Origin: UBA4416 sp964543545
GTDB lineage: Bacteria > Bacteroidota > Bacteroidia > B-17B0 > Aurantibacillaceae
NCBI GenBank assembly: GCA_964543545.1
Contig: CAZIYT010000002.1
Span: forward strand, 434,001 to 498,000
DNA: 64,000 nucleotides
Direction of reading: 5' to 3'
Position numbers and translations under genes: made by a program
Shown here: in pieces, positions 15,431 through 23,814 of the stretch
How positions within the stretch are numbered: the first letter of the stretch is position 1
Layout of the letters: each line of letters opens with the position of its first letter
The notes under the pieces: model-generated
The model's database searches: none
The model's input: the letters and a program-made list of their open reading frames with translations, nothing else
Told to the model about the DNA's origin: nothing

Positions 15431-16330
15431 TTAAATCACCAGCTTCAGGTAAGCATAAATGAAGGGAGAAACGAACAAAAGACTGTCGAAACGGTCTAAA
15501 ATACCGCCGTGGCCGGGCATGATCTTTCCCGAATCCTTCACGCCTGCCTGGCGTTTGAGCATGGATTCTACCAGGTCGCCGATGGTGCCGAAAACACTTA
15601 CCAGCACCGAGATGGCAGCCCAGTGCTTAAAGGCCAGCTCCGGGAACCATAAGGAAATCGCGTAAGCACAGCCAATGTTCAGGATTGCAGCGCCAATAGA
15701 GCCTTCCCAGGTTTTGCCGGGCGAAATGCGTTCGTAAAGCTTGTTTTTCCCGATGAGGCTCCCCACCAGGTAAGCGCCGGTATCACTGGCCCAGATCAGG
15801 AGCACAATGCCGAGCACATAATGGAAATTGTAAGGAGCCAGCACCGCAACGCTTTGTTCCGGCTCATACGTATACTCGCCCATACATTCGTGGGCAAAAT
15901 GGTAAGAAGCCTGGAGACAGGAAATATTAATCAAAAGCATAAAGGGCAGCACGGCATATACGATCCCCATGATGGTGTAGGCAATATTTAAAACGGTAGT
16001 GGGATTTTTATCCAATAAGCCCGTGATAAAGATTAAGAAACAGACGGCTAAAATAAGCGGGAAACAGTTGAAAATACCGGGAGCATACACCGTGTTGCTG
16101 ATAGCGGCAAAGCTGAAAAGCAAGGCTCCTGAGATCAGCCCGATGGCTTTGTATGGCTTGGCACCCAGCTTTTCGGCCAGTTGGTAAAATTCATACAATC
16201 CCCATACCGATACTACAAAAAACAGGGCTGCAAAAGAAATGTAATGAAAAAGAATACAGCTCAGCAATACAGCCACAAATACCACTGCTGTAAGTGTCCG
16301 CGTGCCCAGTGTTTTTAGATTTAATGCCAT
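15431..16330 (-). CDS. cdsA: Phosphatidate cytidylyltransferase (CDP-diglyceride synthase)
   Basis: A 299-residue integral inner-membrane enzyme that makes CDP-diacylglycerol from phosphatidate and CTP, the branch point of phospholipid synthesis. Eight or so hydrophobic helices are visible. The family signature lies near the C-terminus: DTGAYLVGSLIGK, ISPGKTWEGSIGA, and GHGGILDRFDSLLF with the metal-binding Asp residues. ATG 16330 directly abuts the T-tract of a hairpin terminator at 16331-16360, so any transcript from the upstream gene would have to read through it, and a leader starting within the hairpin would be extremely short. Confidence 0.92.
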   Translation of the reverse strand: MALNLKTLGTRTLTAVVFVAVLLSCILFHYISFAALFFVVSVWGLYEFYQLAEKLGAKPYKAIGLISGALLFSFAAISNTVYAPGIFNCFPLILAVCFLIFITGLLDKNPTTVLNIAYTIMGIVYAVLPFMLLINISCLQASYHFAHECMGEYTYEPEQSVAVLAPYNFHYVLGIVLLIWASDTGAYLVGSLIGKNKLYERISPGKTWEGSIGAAILNIGCAYAISLWFPELAFKHWAAISVLVSVFGTIGDLVESMLKRQAGVKDSGKIMPGHGGILDRFDSLLFVSPFIYAYLKLVI

Positions 16331-16360
16331 AAAAAAATCCCTCTCTGATCGAGAGGGACA
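16331..16360 (-). terminator. Terminator abutting the cdsA start codon
   Basis: An 8-bp stem (TCCCTCTC / GAGAGGGA) with a short loop, and seven T on the minus strand ending exactly at the cdsA ATG. It ends the transcript of the gene at 16378-16725, or attenuates read-through into cdsA. Confidence 0.8.
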
Positions 16361-16377
16361 TCTGTTAAAATTTAGAT

Positions 16378-16725
16378 TTATTCAGAAACTTTAATGGCTT
16401 CGTAGCACCTTACTTCTCCTGCTGTTCCCAGGTATTCGGCTTCGATGGTTACCAGGCCTATTTTTTTGATCTGGTCCTTGTTCAGCGGCTTGGCCGGTGT
16501 CCAGGTATCGTCTACCAGTTTTAGCTCCACATCCTTGTTCAGCAGTAACTGGTTCAGTTGCTTTTGGGTCAGGAACACACAGCCCTCATCTTCTTCTTCT
16601 TCCGCGGCGATCAGGATGGTACCGATCACTTTTAACTTAGGTACATCGGGTTTATACGTAAACTCCAGCCCATCCTGAGTGTTCTGTTCAATAAATTTTA
16701 TTCCCAATACATGAATATCTGCCAT
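16378..16725 (-). CDS. Small acidic soluble protein, unknown
   Basis: A 115-residue protein starting at ATG 16725, with no signal or membrane segment. It alternates beta-like strands with a strongly acidic loop at residues 41-46 (EEEEDE) and a helical middle part (LTQKQLNQLLL). I recognise no family. It lies 47 bp upstream of cdsA but a terminator separates the two, so it is probably a single-gene unit. Confidence 0.65.
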   Translation of the reverse strand: MADIHVLGIKFIEQNTQDGLEFTYKPDVPKLKVIGTILIAAEEEEDEGCVFLTQKQLNQLLLNKDVELKLVDDTWTPAKPLNKDQIKKIGLVTIEAEYLGTAGEVRCYEAIKVSE

Positions 16726-16893
16726 AACTATGTTTCTTGTTTATTAAAGGTGCAATTTTAAGGATTAAATCCATGTTACGCAATTAAAAAAGGCTAATTA
16801 TTTCAACGCGGGGAGGATTTATGTTAATAAATTTAAAATGGGGAAAATGTTAAATAAGGGTTTTGCACCGGGTCGTTATTCAGCCCCGAACCC

Positions 16894-17379
16894 TTAGGGA
16901 ACGTTAATCTCGTCGGTAGTGAGCACATTGCTTTTATTGCCGGCATTATCATACATCACCACCACGTACTTGAGCTGTTTTACCTGCACGCTGTGCCTGT
17001 ATTGCTGGAGCCTGATGCTGTACTCGCCGCTGATGGGCTTCCCCTTATAGGATTCGGTCGGAGACCTTACCACATAGCCTGTACGGAGCGTATCGTTGAG
17101 CATGGAGGAGTAATAAGCGGTATATTTCCCGGTTGCGACATCCTTGTAGTAGTAGGTGACGAATAAATTACGTGTGGAATCGTTGATGGAAGCGAGGCCG
17201 ATATCGCCGTCGCCGTCGGTAAATTTAATGACCAGGTCTGCCGTATCGCCCTGGTAAGGAATAAACTCCTTATACGCGATCTCCGGTGTGGTAGGATAGG
17301 TCTTTTTCTTGACACAGGAATAGCTGCCAAAGGACAGGACAGCTATTAAAAATAAATATTTCCAAACAGGCTTTATCAT
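16894..17379 (-). CDS. Bacteroidota lipoprotein with DGDGDIG segment
   Basis: A 161-residue lipoprotein starting at ATG 17379: hydrophobic signal, then a lipobox FGSYSC (Cys22) followed by Lys residues. The mature part contains FTDGDGDIGLA (about residues 54-64), a phrase common in small Bacteroidota lipoproteins of unknown role, and ends in beta-strand-like sequence (LKYVVVMYDNAGNKSN) resembling an Ig-like fold. It is probably outer-membrane anchored. It is divergent from the LuxE-like gene with only 45 bp between. Confidence 0.75.
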   Translation of the reverse strand: MIKPVWKYLFLIAVLSFGSYSCVKKKTYPTTPEIAYKEFIPYQGDTADLVIKFTDGDGDIGLASINDSTRNLFVTYYYKDVATGKYTAYYSSMLNDTLRTGYVVRSPTESYKGKPISGEYSIRLQQYRHSVQVKQLKYVVVMYDNAGNKSNVLTTDEINVP

Positions 17380-17424
17380 AAATAAATCAGCATAAATTTA
17401 CAAAAAAAATCTCATTCCGACGCT

Positions 17425-18420
17425 TTGCCATCCGAAAAAGAAATACGTCAAAAACTGTTTACTATTGCCTCCGAAGCCGATTTTAACACACTGGCACTCG
17501 AGGTGTTCCGTTTTCAGCTTGAGAACAACAGCGTGTACGGCAATTTTGTTAAAAGTTTAAAAACAGATCCGGCAGGCATTACACATTACTCAGCAATTCC
17601 CTTTTTGCCCATCGAATTTTTTAAAACACAGCAGGTGGTGTGCGGGAATGTATCACCGGAAGATATTGTGTTCAGCAGCAGCGGTACCACGGGGCAGGTC
17701 ACGTCGCGGCATTATGTGCGGGATCCGGGCCTGTACCGGGAATCGTTTCTGAAAGGCTTTGAGCTGTTTTACGGAGATGTGCGCGATTACTGCATCCTGG
17801 CCTTATTGCCGAGTTACCTCGAGCGCTCGGGTTCATCGCTGGTGTATATGTTCGATGAGCTCATCAAGCGCTCTCAACACCCTGCCAGCGGTTTTTACCT
17901 GCACAACAGGGATGAGCTTGTCGGGGCCATTAACAGGGAGCAGCAAAACAACCAAAACATACTCTTGCTTGGCGTGACATACGCCTTGCTCGATCTGGCG
18001 GAGGAGGGCCTGGCTCTCAACGACCGCGTGATCGTGATGGAAACCGGTGGGATGAAAGGCCGGCGAAAAGAAATGATCAAAGAGGAAGTGCATGCGATCC
18101 TGAAAGCACAATTCGGTATTGGAGCTATCCATAGCGAATATGGCATGACGGAATTATTGTCGCAGGCTTATTCCCGCAAAGACGGCTTGTTTGAGTGCCC
18201 GCCCTGGATGCGGGTGTTGGTGCGGGATGCCAACGATCCGTTTACGTATGTGAGGCCGGGCAGGGGAGGAGGCATCAATGTGATAGACCTTGCCAATCTG
18301 TATTCCTGCTCTTTCATCGAAACAAAAGACCTGGGGAAACTGTATGAGCATAACCGCTTTGAAATACTGGGACGATTTGATAACAGCGACCTTCGGGGTT
18401 GCAATTTAATGATCAGTTGA
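17425..18420 (+). CDS. LuxE/acyl-protein synthetase-like adenylating enzyme
   Basis: A 331-residue protein. No in-frame ATG precedes the conserved region, so TTG 17425 is taken as start. It matches the LuxE-type acyl-protein synthetase family, a branch of the ANL adenylate-forming enzymes: IPFLPIEFFKT, FSSSGTTGQVTSRH (the SSGTTG phosphate-binding loop near residues 93-98), METGGMKGRRKEM, and HSEYGMTELLSQAYS. Such enzymes activate a fatty acid or similar acid as an acyl-adenylate. No lux or secondary-metabolite genes are nearby, so the substrate is unknown. Only 1 bp separates it from the next gene, so the two are co-transcribed. Confidence 0.8.
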   Translation: MPSEKEIRQKLFTIASEADFNTLALEVFRFQLENNSVYGNFVKSLKTDPAGITHYSAIPFLPIEFFKTQQVVCGNVSPEDIVFSSSGTTGQVTSRHYVRDPGLYRESFLKGFELFYGDVRDYCILALLPSYLERSGSSLVYMFDELIKRSQHPASGFYLHNRDELVGAINREQQNNQNILLLGVTYALLDLAEEGLALNDRVIVMETGGMKGRRKEMIKEEVHAILKAQFGIGAIHSEYGMTELLSQAYSRKDGLFECPPWMRVLVRDANDPFTYVRPGRGGGINVIDLANLYSCSFIETKDLGKLYEHNRFEILGRFDNSDLRGCNLMIS

Positions 18421-18421
18421 T

Positions 18422-18757
18422 ATGGCAGATAAAGATTTTTTCGACCAGGTATACCAGGTGGTGCGCCTGATTCCCAAAGGCCGCGTGACGAGCTATGGTG
18501 CTATTGCCGCTTACCTCGGAGCCAAAGGCTCTTCGCGCCTGGTAGGCTATGCGATGAATGCAGCCGGTTCGCAAAAACCGAAAGTGCCTGCACACCGCGT
18601 GGTGAACCGCAACGGCCTGCTCTCTGGTAAGCATCATTTCCCCACGCCTTTCGCCATGCAGGAGTTGCTGGAAAAGGAAAAAGTAAAGGTGGAGAATGAC
18701 AAGGTTGTTGATTTCAAAACCAAGTTCTGGGATCCAACGGTGGAGCTGGCGTTGTAG
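18422..18757 (+). CDS. Alkyltransferase-like (ATL) protein, MGMT family without catalytic Cys
   Basis: A 111-residue protein with the DNA-binding fold of O6-methylguanine-DNA methyltransferase: IPKGRVTSYGAIAAYLG (winged helix), SSRLVGYAMNAA with the Arg39 finger, and the active-site region PAHRVVNRNG at 56-65. In MGMT this reads PCHRV; here Ala57 replaces the alkyl-accepting Cys, the mark of ATL proteins, which bind alkylated bases and direct nucleotide excision repair. It cannot repair by alkyl transfer itself. It starts 1 bp after the LuxE-like gene. Confidence 0.88.
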   Translation: MADKDFFDQVYQVVRLIPKGRVTSYGAIAAYLGAKGSSRLVGYAMNAAGSQKPKVPAHRVVNRNGLLSGKHHFPTPFAMQELLEKEKVKVENDKVVDFKTKFWDPTVELAL

Positions 18758-18825
18758 CTTCGGCTCCACTCAGCTACCGCAGCGCAAAACATCAATACAA
18801 TCGGTGGTTGAGCGGAGCCGAAACC
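18755..18825. repeat. Inverted-repeat extragenic element (CTTCGGCTCC family)
   Basis: Two arms, GCTTCGGCTCCACTCAGC and the inverse of it in TTGAGCGGAGCCGAAACC, flank about 35 bp. A second copy lies at 45246-45350 and a decayed arm near 49853-49878. Both full copies begin at the stop codon of a rightward gene, so they may act as terminators or 3' processing sites. Confidence 0.65.
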
Positions 18826-18869
18826 ATCCGGATGTTGCTAAGAACCTGACGGGTAATTTTTCACAACGC

Positions 18870-19520
18870 TTACTTACTATAATCCCGTTCCCCGAAAATG
18901 CTGCTGCCAATGCGCACCATCGTGCTGCCCTCTTCGATGGCAAGCGCATAATCGCCGCTCATGCCGAAGCTTAGGATACTGTATTGAGGAAATTCTTTCT
19001 GAAGCTGCTTCACCTGCTTAAATTCATGACGGATCTTTTGTGTATCGTCTGTGTTGGAAGCCATGGCCATAAAGCCTTTCACCGCTACATGCGGATAATG
19101 GTTAAGCTCATCTGAATGGAGCAAGGCTTTGATCTCCGTTACATCGAAACCGAATTTCGTTTCCTCCTCTGCAACATGCACCTGCAACAGGCAATCAATC
19201 ACACGTTTGTTTTTTTGCGCCTGCTTGTTGATCTCTTTCAGCAGGCTCAGGCTATCTACGCCGTGGATCAGGTGCACAAAAGGAGCAATGTATTTCACTT
19301 TATTGCTTTGCAGGTGGCCGATGAAATGCCAGCAGATGTCTTTGGGCAAAGCCGCTTCTTTGTCTACCAGCTCCTGCACATAATTCTCACCGAAATCCTT
19401 TTGCCCGGCCTCGTAAGCTTCCAGTAGCATGCTTGCCGGCTTGGTCTTGGAAACGGCCACCAGCGTAACGTTTGCCGGTAAGGCGGATTTGAAATGCTGT
19501 ATGTTTTCTTTAACGGGCAT
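18870..19520 (-). CDS. YggS-family pyridoxal phosphate homeostasis protein (PLPBP)
   Basis: A 216-residue single-domain TIM-barrel protein that binds pyridoxal 5'-phosphate and balances B6 vitamer and amino-acid pools; it has no known catalytic turnover. The PLP-binding Lys25 lies in VAVSKTKP. Other family marks are FGENYVQELVDK, WHFIGHLQSNKVKYI, FGFDV, KGFMAMA, LSFGMSGDYALAIEEGSTMVRIGSSIFG. The start at ATG 19520 matches the family. It is the last gene of a three-gene leftward operon with GNAT and DUF1015 genes (gaps of 3 and 1 bp). Confidence 0.92.
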   Translation of the reverse strand: MPVKENIQHFKSALPANVTLVAVSKTKPASMLLEAYEAGQKDFGENYVQELVDKEAALPKDICWHFIGHLQSNKVKYIAPFVHLIHGVDSLSLLKEINKQAQKNKRVIDCLLQVHVAEEETKFGFDVTEIKALLHSDELNHYPHVAVKGFMAMASNTDDTQKIRHEFKQVKQLQKEFPQYSILSFGMSGDYALAIEEGSTMVRIGSSIFGERDYSK

Positions 19521-19523
19521 ACT

Positions 19524-20054
19524 TTAATTCTTCAGGCTAAGCTCCATAATGTAATCGGTTTGTACATCATCGCCTAAAACGAAATCGTGCGATCCTGTTT
19601 TGATGAAACCGTTGCGCTCGTAGAAGGCAATGGCTTTGGTATTGCGCTCCCATACACCAAGCCAGATCGTATCATACGATGCTTCTTTTGCTACAGCGAT
19701 TGCATGTTGCAATAAGGATTTTCCCATCTGCTGGCCGTGAAATTTTCCGAGCACGTAGATGCGCTCGATCTCGAGCGTTCCGGTTTTCCCCTCTACCGTT
19801 TGGGCTGTGCCGCTATTCAATTTCATATAGCCTGCCAGCTCATGGCCTTGATACATAAAGTAAAACACGGATCCGCTTGTATTCAGCTCCTTTCGAAGCC
19901 TTTCGGCATCAAGGTTTTCAGACACATACTTGCGCATGTCTTCTTCCGTGTTGTGTTCGCGGAAGGTTTCCGTAAAGGTGTTAATGCTGATCGCTCTCAG
20001 GGCATCGAGGTCTTTCTCTTCAACGCTGGTAATATAAGTCGTGTTCGCTTGCAT
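19524..20054 (-). CDS. GNAT N-acetyltransferase, PaiA-like
   Basis: A 176-residue acetyltransferase starting at ATG 20054. Features are ISINTFTETFREHNTEEDM near the N-terminus (typical of the PaiA spermidine/spermine acetyltransferase group), the acetyl-CoA loop GKFHGQQMGKSLL (about 109-121), and WLGVWERNTKAIAFYERNGF followed by GSHDFVLGDD. It probably acetylates a polyamine or other amine in the cytoplasm; the acceptor is inferred only. Middle gene of the DUF1015-GNAT-YggS operon. Confidence 0.82.
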   Translation of the reverse strand: MQANTTYITSVEEKDLDALRAISINTFTETFREHNTEEDMRKYVSENLDAERLRKELNTSGSVFYFMYQGHELAGYMKLNSGTAQTVEGKTGTLEIERIYVLGKFHGQQMGKSLLQHAIAVAKEASYDTIWLGVWERNTKAIAFYERNGFIKTGSHDFVLGDDVQTDYIMELSLKN

Positions 20055-20055
20055 A

Positions 20056-21303
20056 TTATTCTTCCAGGCTATAGATCAGCAGGCCACTGCGCATCTTCGG
20101 CTCTACCCAGGTTGATTTCGGGGGCATGATGTTATTGGTATCTGCAATCCATTTCAGGTGTTCCATGGTTACAGGATACAGGCCGAAGGATACGGCCGCT
20201 TTTCCCTCGTCTACCTGGCGTTTCAGGGCAATGCTGCCTTTCACGCCCGGTACGAAGCCAATGCGCTTGTCGGTTTTGAGATCGTGGATGTCCAGGATCG
20301 GTGACAGGATGTATTTGGTGAGGATGTCGGCATCCAGGCTTCCGATAGGATCATCGGGATTGTAGATGCCTTCTTTTACCTGCAGGGAGTACCAGGTGTT
20401 GCCGATGTACATCGACAGCTCGTGTTTCCGGCGCGGCTTGAAATCAGGCTCGTTGATTTTGCTGACGATGAAATTGGTTTTCAGATGCCCGATCAGCTGT
20501 TCTACCGATAAGCCATTGAGGTCTTTCACAATGCGGTTGTAATCGTATATTTTCAGGTGGTTCTCCGGAAAGAACACGCCCAGGTAATAATTAAATGCTT
20601 CCTCGCCGGTGTATGATTTGCGGGTGCTGCGCCTCAGCCTGCCAAGCAGGGCCGAAGAGGCGGAGCGGTGATGCCCGTCGGCAATATAAATATGCGGAAT
20701 GCTACTAAAACGCTCGGCGATCTGCTTTACCGTTTTGCGGCTGTCGATGACCCATACCGTGTGCCTTACTTTGTCGGTTGTGCTGAAGTCGTAGTCGGGC
20801 CTGCTATGGCTGATCTCGTCGGAAAGCGTGTCGATTACCTCGTCGTTCGGGTAACAGAAAAGCACAGGTTCGGCGTTGAACTCACAGACATCGAGGTAGT
20901 CTTTTAGCTTTTCCTCACGCTGGGTCAGCGTTTGCTCATGAACCCGGATTACGCCGTTCATATAATCATCGATGCTGGTGCAGGCAATAATGCCGATGAA
21001 CTCATCATTCTCTTTTACCTGCCTGTACAGGTAGTAGCAGGGCGACTCATCTCTCAGAAAAATCTTTTCGCGGACAAATTTTTTGAAGTGCTTTTTTACC
21101 TTCTGCAGGCGCTCTCTCGATCCTGGTTTGGTTTTAATGCCGTCCTCAAAATCAGGATTGATGACGTGTAGAAAGGAATAGGGGTTTCCTGCGAGCTTAT
21201 CTCTTAGTTCTGAGGTGTTATAACCGTCTACAGAGCGCGATGCAACGAGGTGTACTTTATCATGCTGTGGGCGTATAGCTCTGAATGGGATTACTTTGGC
21301 CAT
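20056..21303 (-). CDS. DUF1015 family protein
   Basis: A 415-residue cytoplasmic protein starting at ATG 21303. It fits DUF1015: KVIPFRAIRP, YSFLHVINPD, the central IADGHHRSASSALL and a C-terminal LFGLYP-like segment (SFGLYPVTM). The reaction is unknown; in many Bacteroidota this family neighbours serine synthesis genes, which are absent here. First gene of the three-gene operon; the following GNAT gene begins 1 bp after its stop. Confidence 0.85.
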   Translation of the reverse strand: MAKVIPFRAIRPQHDKVHLVASRSVDGYNTSELRDKLAGNPYSFLHVINPDFEDGIKTKPGSRERLQKVKKHFKKFVREKIFLRDESPCYYLYRQVKENDEFIGIIACTSIDDYMNGVIRVHEQTLTQREEKLKDYLDVCEFNAEPVLFCYPNDEVIDTLSDEISHSRPDYDFSTTDKVRHTVWVIDSRKTVKQIAERFSSIPHIYIADGHHRSASSALLGRLRRSTRKSYTGEEAFNYYLGVFFPENHLKIYDYNRIVKDLNGLSVEQLIGHLKTNFIVSKINEPDFKPRRKHELSMYIGNTWYSLQVKEGIYNPDDPIGSLDADILTKYILSPILDIHDLKTDKRIGFVPGVKGSIALKRQVDEGKAAVSFGLYPVTMEHLKWIADTNNIMPPKSTWVEPKMRSGLLIYSLEE

Positions 21304-21349
21304 GTATGTGTGTAGTGCTGTATCTGCTTTAAAGGTAATATTTTTTTAG

Positions 21350-21441
21350 CAAGACCTGAAAGGTTTATAAAACCTTTCAGGTCTTGCAGGTTTTATGCCC
21401 GTCGGGCATAAAAAAATCTCCCGCTGTTGGGCGGGAGATCT
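21350..21441 (-). terminator. Array of three consecutive hairpins
   Basis: Three hairpins in 92 bp between two leftward genes. In transcription order from the TPR lipoprotein gene: ATCTCCCGC/GCGGGAGAT (21416-21441) with a T-tract on the minus strand, TATGCCC/GGGCATA (21395-21411), and a 16-bp perfect stem (21350-21365 with 21371-21386, 5-nt loop) followed by T-rich sequence. The first two are good terminators; the third may act as a backup or as an RNA-stabilising stem. Confidence 0.8.
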
Positions 21442-21462
21442 TTCAAAAAGGATAAGCGAAAA

Positions 21463-23202
21463 TTAGTTTACCATTGCTTTGAAATCAGCGTTGTCGCGAA
21501 ATTTGATGAACTCAGCGTCATCTTTAGCAGCAGCTTTTAATGAACCGTCTTTACCGATAGCTGTTTTCAAGTTAGAGTTAACTTCAGCAGCGTTGTTTGA
21601 ACGAGCAGCAGCAACAGCTTTCAGGTAGAATGACCAGGCCATGTCTTTTTCAGTGCTGGCGTCAAGCGTTGTAGCAACAGCACCTGTATTTCCGTTTAAT
21701 AACTCAGCTAAAGCTTTGTTGAAGCCTTTGTAGTCACCGAAGTTAGAAACAGCGTCAGAGTATTTACCATCGCGAATGTTTACGATACCTTTGTTGTAGT
21801 TTACTTCTTTACCTGCACCTGAAGCTTTGTCATAATATTCCATTGCTTTTTTGCGGTCGCCTGATTTAGCAGCGATGATGCCCAGGTTGTTCATCAGGAT
21901 AGGGTTTCCGTTAGCAGTACCTTCAGCACGTTTGAAAGCGTCACCAGCCTCAGTTACTTTGTTCTGCATTAATAAAGCCACACCTAAGTTGTTGGATGTT
22001 CTCCAGTCGCTGGCGTATTTTTTCTCAGCAGATTGTAAGATCTGAACCTGAGTGTTTTGGTCAGTTGTTAACGTAGTAGCATATAATAACTCTTCTACAG
22101 ATAAGCTGTCAGGAGAAGTAGTCGCTAATTTAGAAATCATTTCGTCTGTACGTGATTTTTTGTCAACGTTTACAGTTAATACCGAACGACGTAATTTTGG
22201 TAAAATTTTCTCTGCCACTTCAGTATAAGTTTTAGATAAATTTTTGATTTCTTTTTCACGCTGATCACCATCTTTGTACATGGTTAAAACACGTAAGATC
22301 AGGTCTTTATCAGCGATAGAAGATTGCTGCATTAAGGTTTGGAAACCATCCCAGTCCTCAGCAGTTGTCTGAGTAGTGTAGTTAGCTTCTTCCTTACCGA
22401 ATTTCTGATCTTTATTTTTGTTCTTTTTGAACTCACCCATTAAGGCTTTAGAACCGGATTTAGCACGGTCTTTCGCTAAGTTTTCGTTCAATGATAATTC
22501 ACCGTCCGGAGAAGCATAAGCAGATACAGTGATGCCTTTGAATTCATACCACTGGCTGTTGATGTTGGTTCCGATGAATGCCTGTAAGTTTTTCATCTCG
22601 TCGCTTTTCAGCTCAGAAGCCCTTACATCAGACTTATTGATGATATAATAAATATTAGCTGTTTGGTTAGCCGGAGTCGTTTTCACGAAAGCGTCTTTTG
22701 CAGCGATTCCTTTTTCGTCGTTACGTACTAATAAAGGTGTTACAATAGTACCATCAGCAATCTCAACCGGGGTGAAGTCTTTTGTTTTTTTCTTCACGGC
22801 ACCCTGAGCGCGTAATTCTACTTTAGCCACTTTCATTCCTGGCTCATAAGCGAATTTTTCAGTGGTATAGCTGAATGTTCCGCCAGTTGAATAGCTGATT
22901 TTCTGGCCTGAACCTGTTGCTTTTTCGCCAACAAGAACTACCGGTTTCATCGCTTTTTCACCACCTGAATATTTTACTACAGGAGTAACAGTCACTGTGG
23001 CTTTTTTGGCAAAAACTTTAGCAGGATACTTACCGCTTACGGTAAATACTACGCTATCTCCATGCATTTCCAGGGGATTAGGTTTTACGTCATAGGTAAT
23101 GGTCTTTTGTTTTTTGATCATTTTTCCTAAACCATTGCATCCAACTAATAATGCAGTGGTACCGACAGCAAGTGTTAAATTTCGTAGAGTTTTAGTATTC
23201 AT
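21463..23202 (-). CDS. TPR-containing lipoprotein with OmpA-like middle region
   Basis: A 579-residue lipoprotein starting at ATG 23202: signal with lipobox LLVGC (Cys22). A beta-rich region (about 35-165) is followed by a segment with FKGITVSAYASPDGELSLNENLAKDRA, which resembles an OmpA-type peptidoglycan-binding core, then TPR-like helices (about 360-530: YASDWRTSNNLGVALL, NPILMNNLGIIAAKSGDRKKAMEYYDKA). Lys- and Ala-rich, uniform codon use suggests high expression. It is probably outer-membrane anchored and may link to the cell wall (inference). A TAnnTTTG box lies 28 bp upstream, and a cluster of three hairpins follows the gene. Confidence 0.8.
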   Translation of the reverse strand: MNTKTLRNLTLAVGTTALLVGCNGLGKMIKKQKTITYDVKPNPLEMHGDSVVFTVSGKYPAKVFAKKATVTVTPVVKYSGGEKAMKPVVLVGEKATGSGQKISYSTGGTFSYTTEKFAYEPGMKVAKVELRAQGAVKKKTKDFTPVEIADGTIVTPLLVRNDEKGIAAKDAFVKTTPANQTANIYYIINKSDVRASELKSDEMKNLQAFIGTNINSQWYEFKGITVSAYASPDGELSLNENLAKDRAKSGSKALMGEFKKNKNKDQKFGKEEANYTTQTTAEDWDGFQTLMQQSSIADKDLILRVLTMYKDGDQREKEIKNLSKTYTEVAEKILPKLRRSVLTVNVDKKSRTDEMISKLATTSPDSLSVEELLYATTLTTDQNTQVQILQSAEKKYASDWRTSNNLGVALLMQNKVTEAGDAFKRAEGTANGNPILMNNLGIIAAKSGDRKKAMEYYDKASGAGKEVNYNKGIVNIRDGKYSDAVSNFGDYKGFNKALAELLNGNTGAVATTLDASTEKDMAWSFYLKAVAAARSNNAAEVNSNLKTAIGKDGSLKAAAKDDAEFIKFRDNADFKAMVN

Positions 23203-23229
23203 ATTTTAAAGGTTAGAATGGATTTTCGA

Positions 23230-23237
23230 CAAAAATA
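23230..23237 (-). promoter_or_regulatory. Bacteroidota -7 box (TATTTTTG)
   Basis: TAnnTTTG match 28 bp upstream of the TPR lipoprotein start codon; the -33 region is AT-rich with no clear TTG. Confidence 0.5.
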
Positions 23238-23276
23238 GGAATTTATTAATTAAAGCCTAATAAATTTAGCACAAAA

Positions 23277-23318
23277 AGCAAAAAAAAATCCCATCCGTGA
23301 GCACACGAATGGGATTCT
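23277..23318 (-). terminator. rpsT terminator
   Basis: Long stem ATCCCAT..CGTG / CACG..ATGGGAT with loop AGCA and a run of T on the minus strand (A-run 23277-23288 on plus), 24 bp after the S20 stop codon. Confidence 0.9.
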
Positions 23319-23341
23319 GTAAATTTATTGTAAAATTAAAA

Positions 23342-23599
23342 TTATTTGCTGATCGTGTTTACACGCTTAGCTAATTTTGATTTCAGGTTAGACGCTTTAT
23401 TTTTGTGAATGATATTCTTTTTTGCAAGTTTATCAAGCATCGCTACTACTTTTGGTAATAATGCCGCAGCATCTTTTTTATCTTCTGTACCGCGTAATTT
23501 TTTTACCGCGTTACGGGTAGTTTTTGCATAATAACGATTTTGTAAACGTTTTGCGTTGTTTGATCTGATTCGTTTAATTGCCGACTTATGGTTTGCCAT
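23342..23599 (-). CDS. rpsT: 30S ribosomal protein S20
   Basis: An 85-residue, strongly basic helical protein that binds 16S rRNA in early 30S assembly. The opening MANHKSAIKRIRSNNAKRL and the following ARNAVKKL-type helix are characteristic of bS20. Length is normal. It stands alone, with a near-consensus Bacteroidota promoter about 42 bp upstream (TTTG, 18 bp, TATATTTG) and its own terminator. Confidence 0.97.
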   Translation of the reverse strand: MANHKSAIKRIRSNNAKRLQNRYYAKTTRNAVKKLRGTEDKKDAAALLPKVVAMLDKLAKKNIIHKNKASNLKSKLAKRVNTISK

Positions 23600-23640
23600 T
23601 ATCTATAGTTTAAAAATTCTGTTCTTTTAATTTTGGATGG

Positions 23641-23670
23641 CAAATATACGGTTTTTTTTATTCCTGCAAA
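23641..23670 (-). promoter_or_regulatory. rpsT promoter (TTTG-N18-TATATTTG)
   Basis: On the minus strand, TTTG at 23670-23667 and TATATTTG at 23648-23641 with 18 bp between, close to the Bacteroidota housekeeping consensus. Confidence 0.75.
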
Positions 23671-23792
23671 CATTATCCTGTATTTTTCTTGTAAATTATT
23701 GCGCAGAGGGGGCAAAATGATAAATTCCGGGGAAATTTGTCATTGGCAAAAGGCTGTTTATAACAATTATTTACCAATTAATCCCTAAAACC

Positions 23793-23800
23793 TATTTTTG
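23793..23800 (+). promoter_or_regulatory. Bacteroidota -7 box (TATTTTTG)
   Basis: TAnnTTTG match 15 bp upstream of the OmpA-like gene start, implying a very short leader if used. Confidence 0.4.
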
Positions 23801-23814
23801 TGAAACGATAGTGT

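Noticed and set aside
17425..18757. Bioluminescence locus because of the LuxE-like protein
   Set aside because: No luciferase, reductase or thioesterase genes are near; LuxE-like proteins occur widely outside lux operons.
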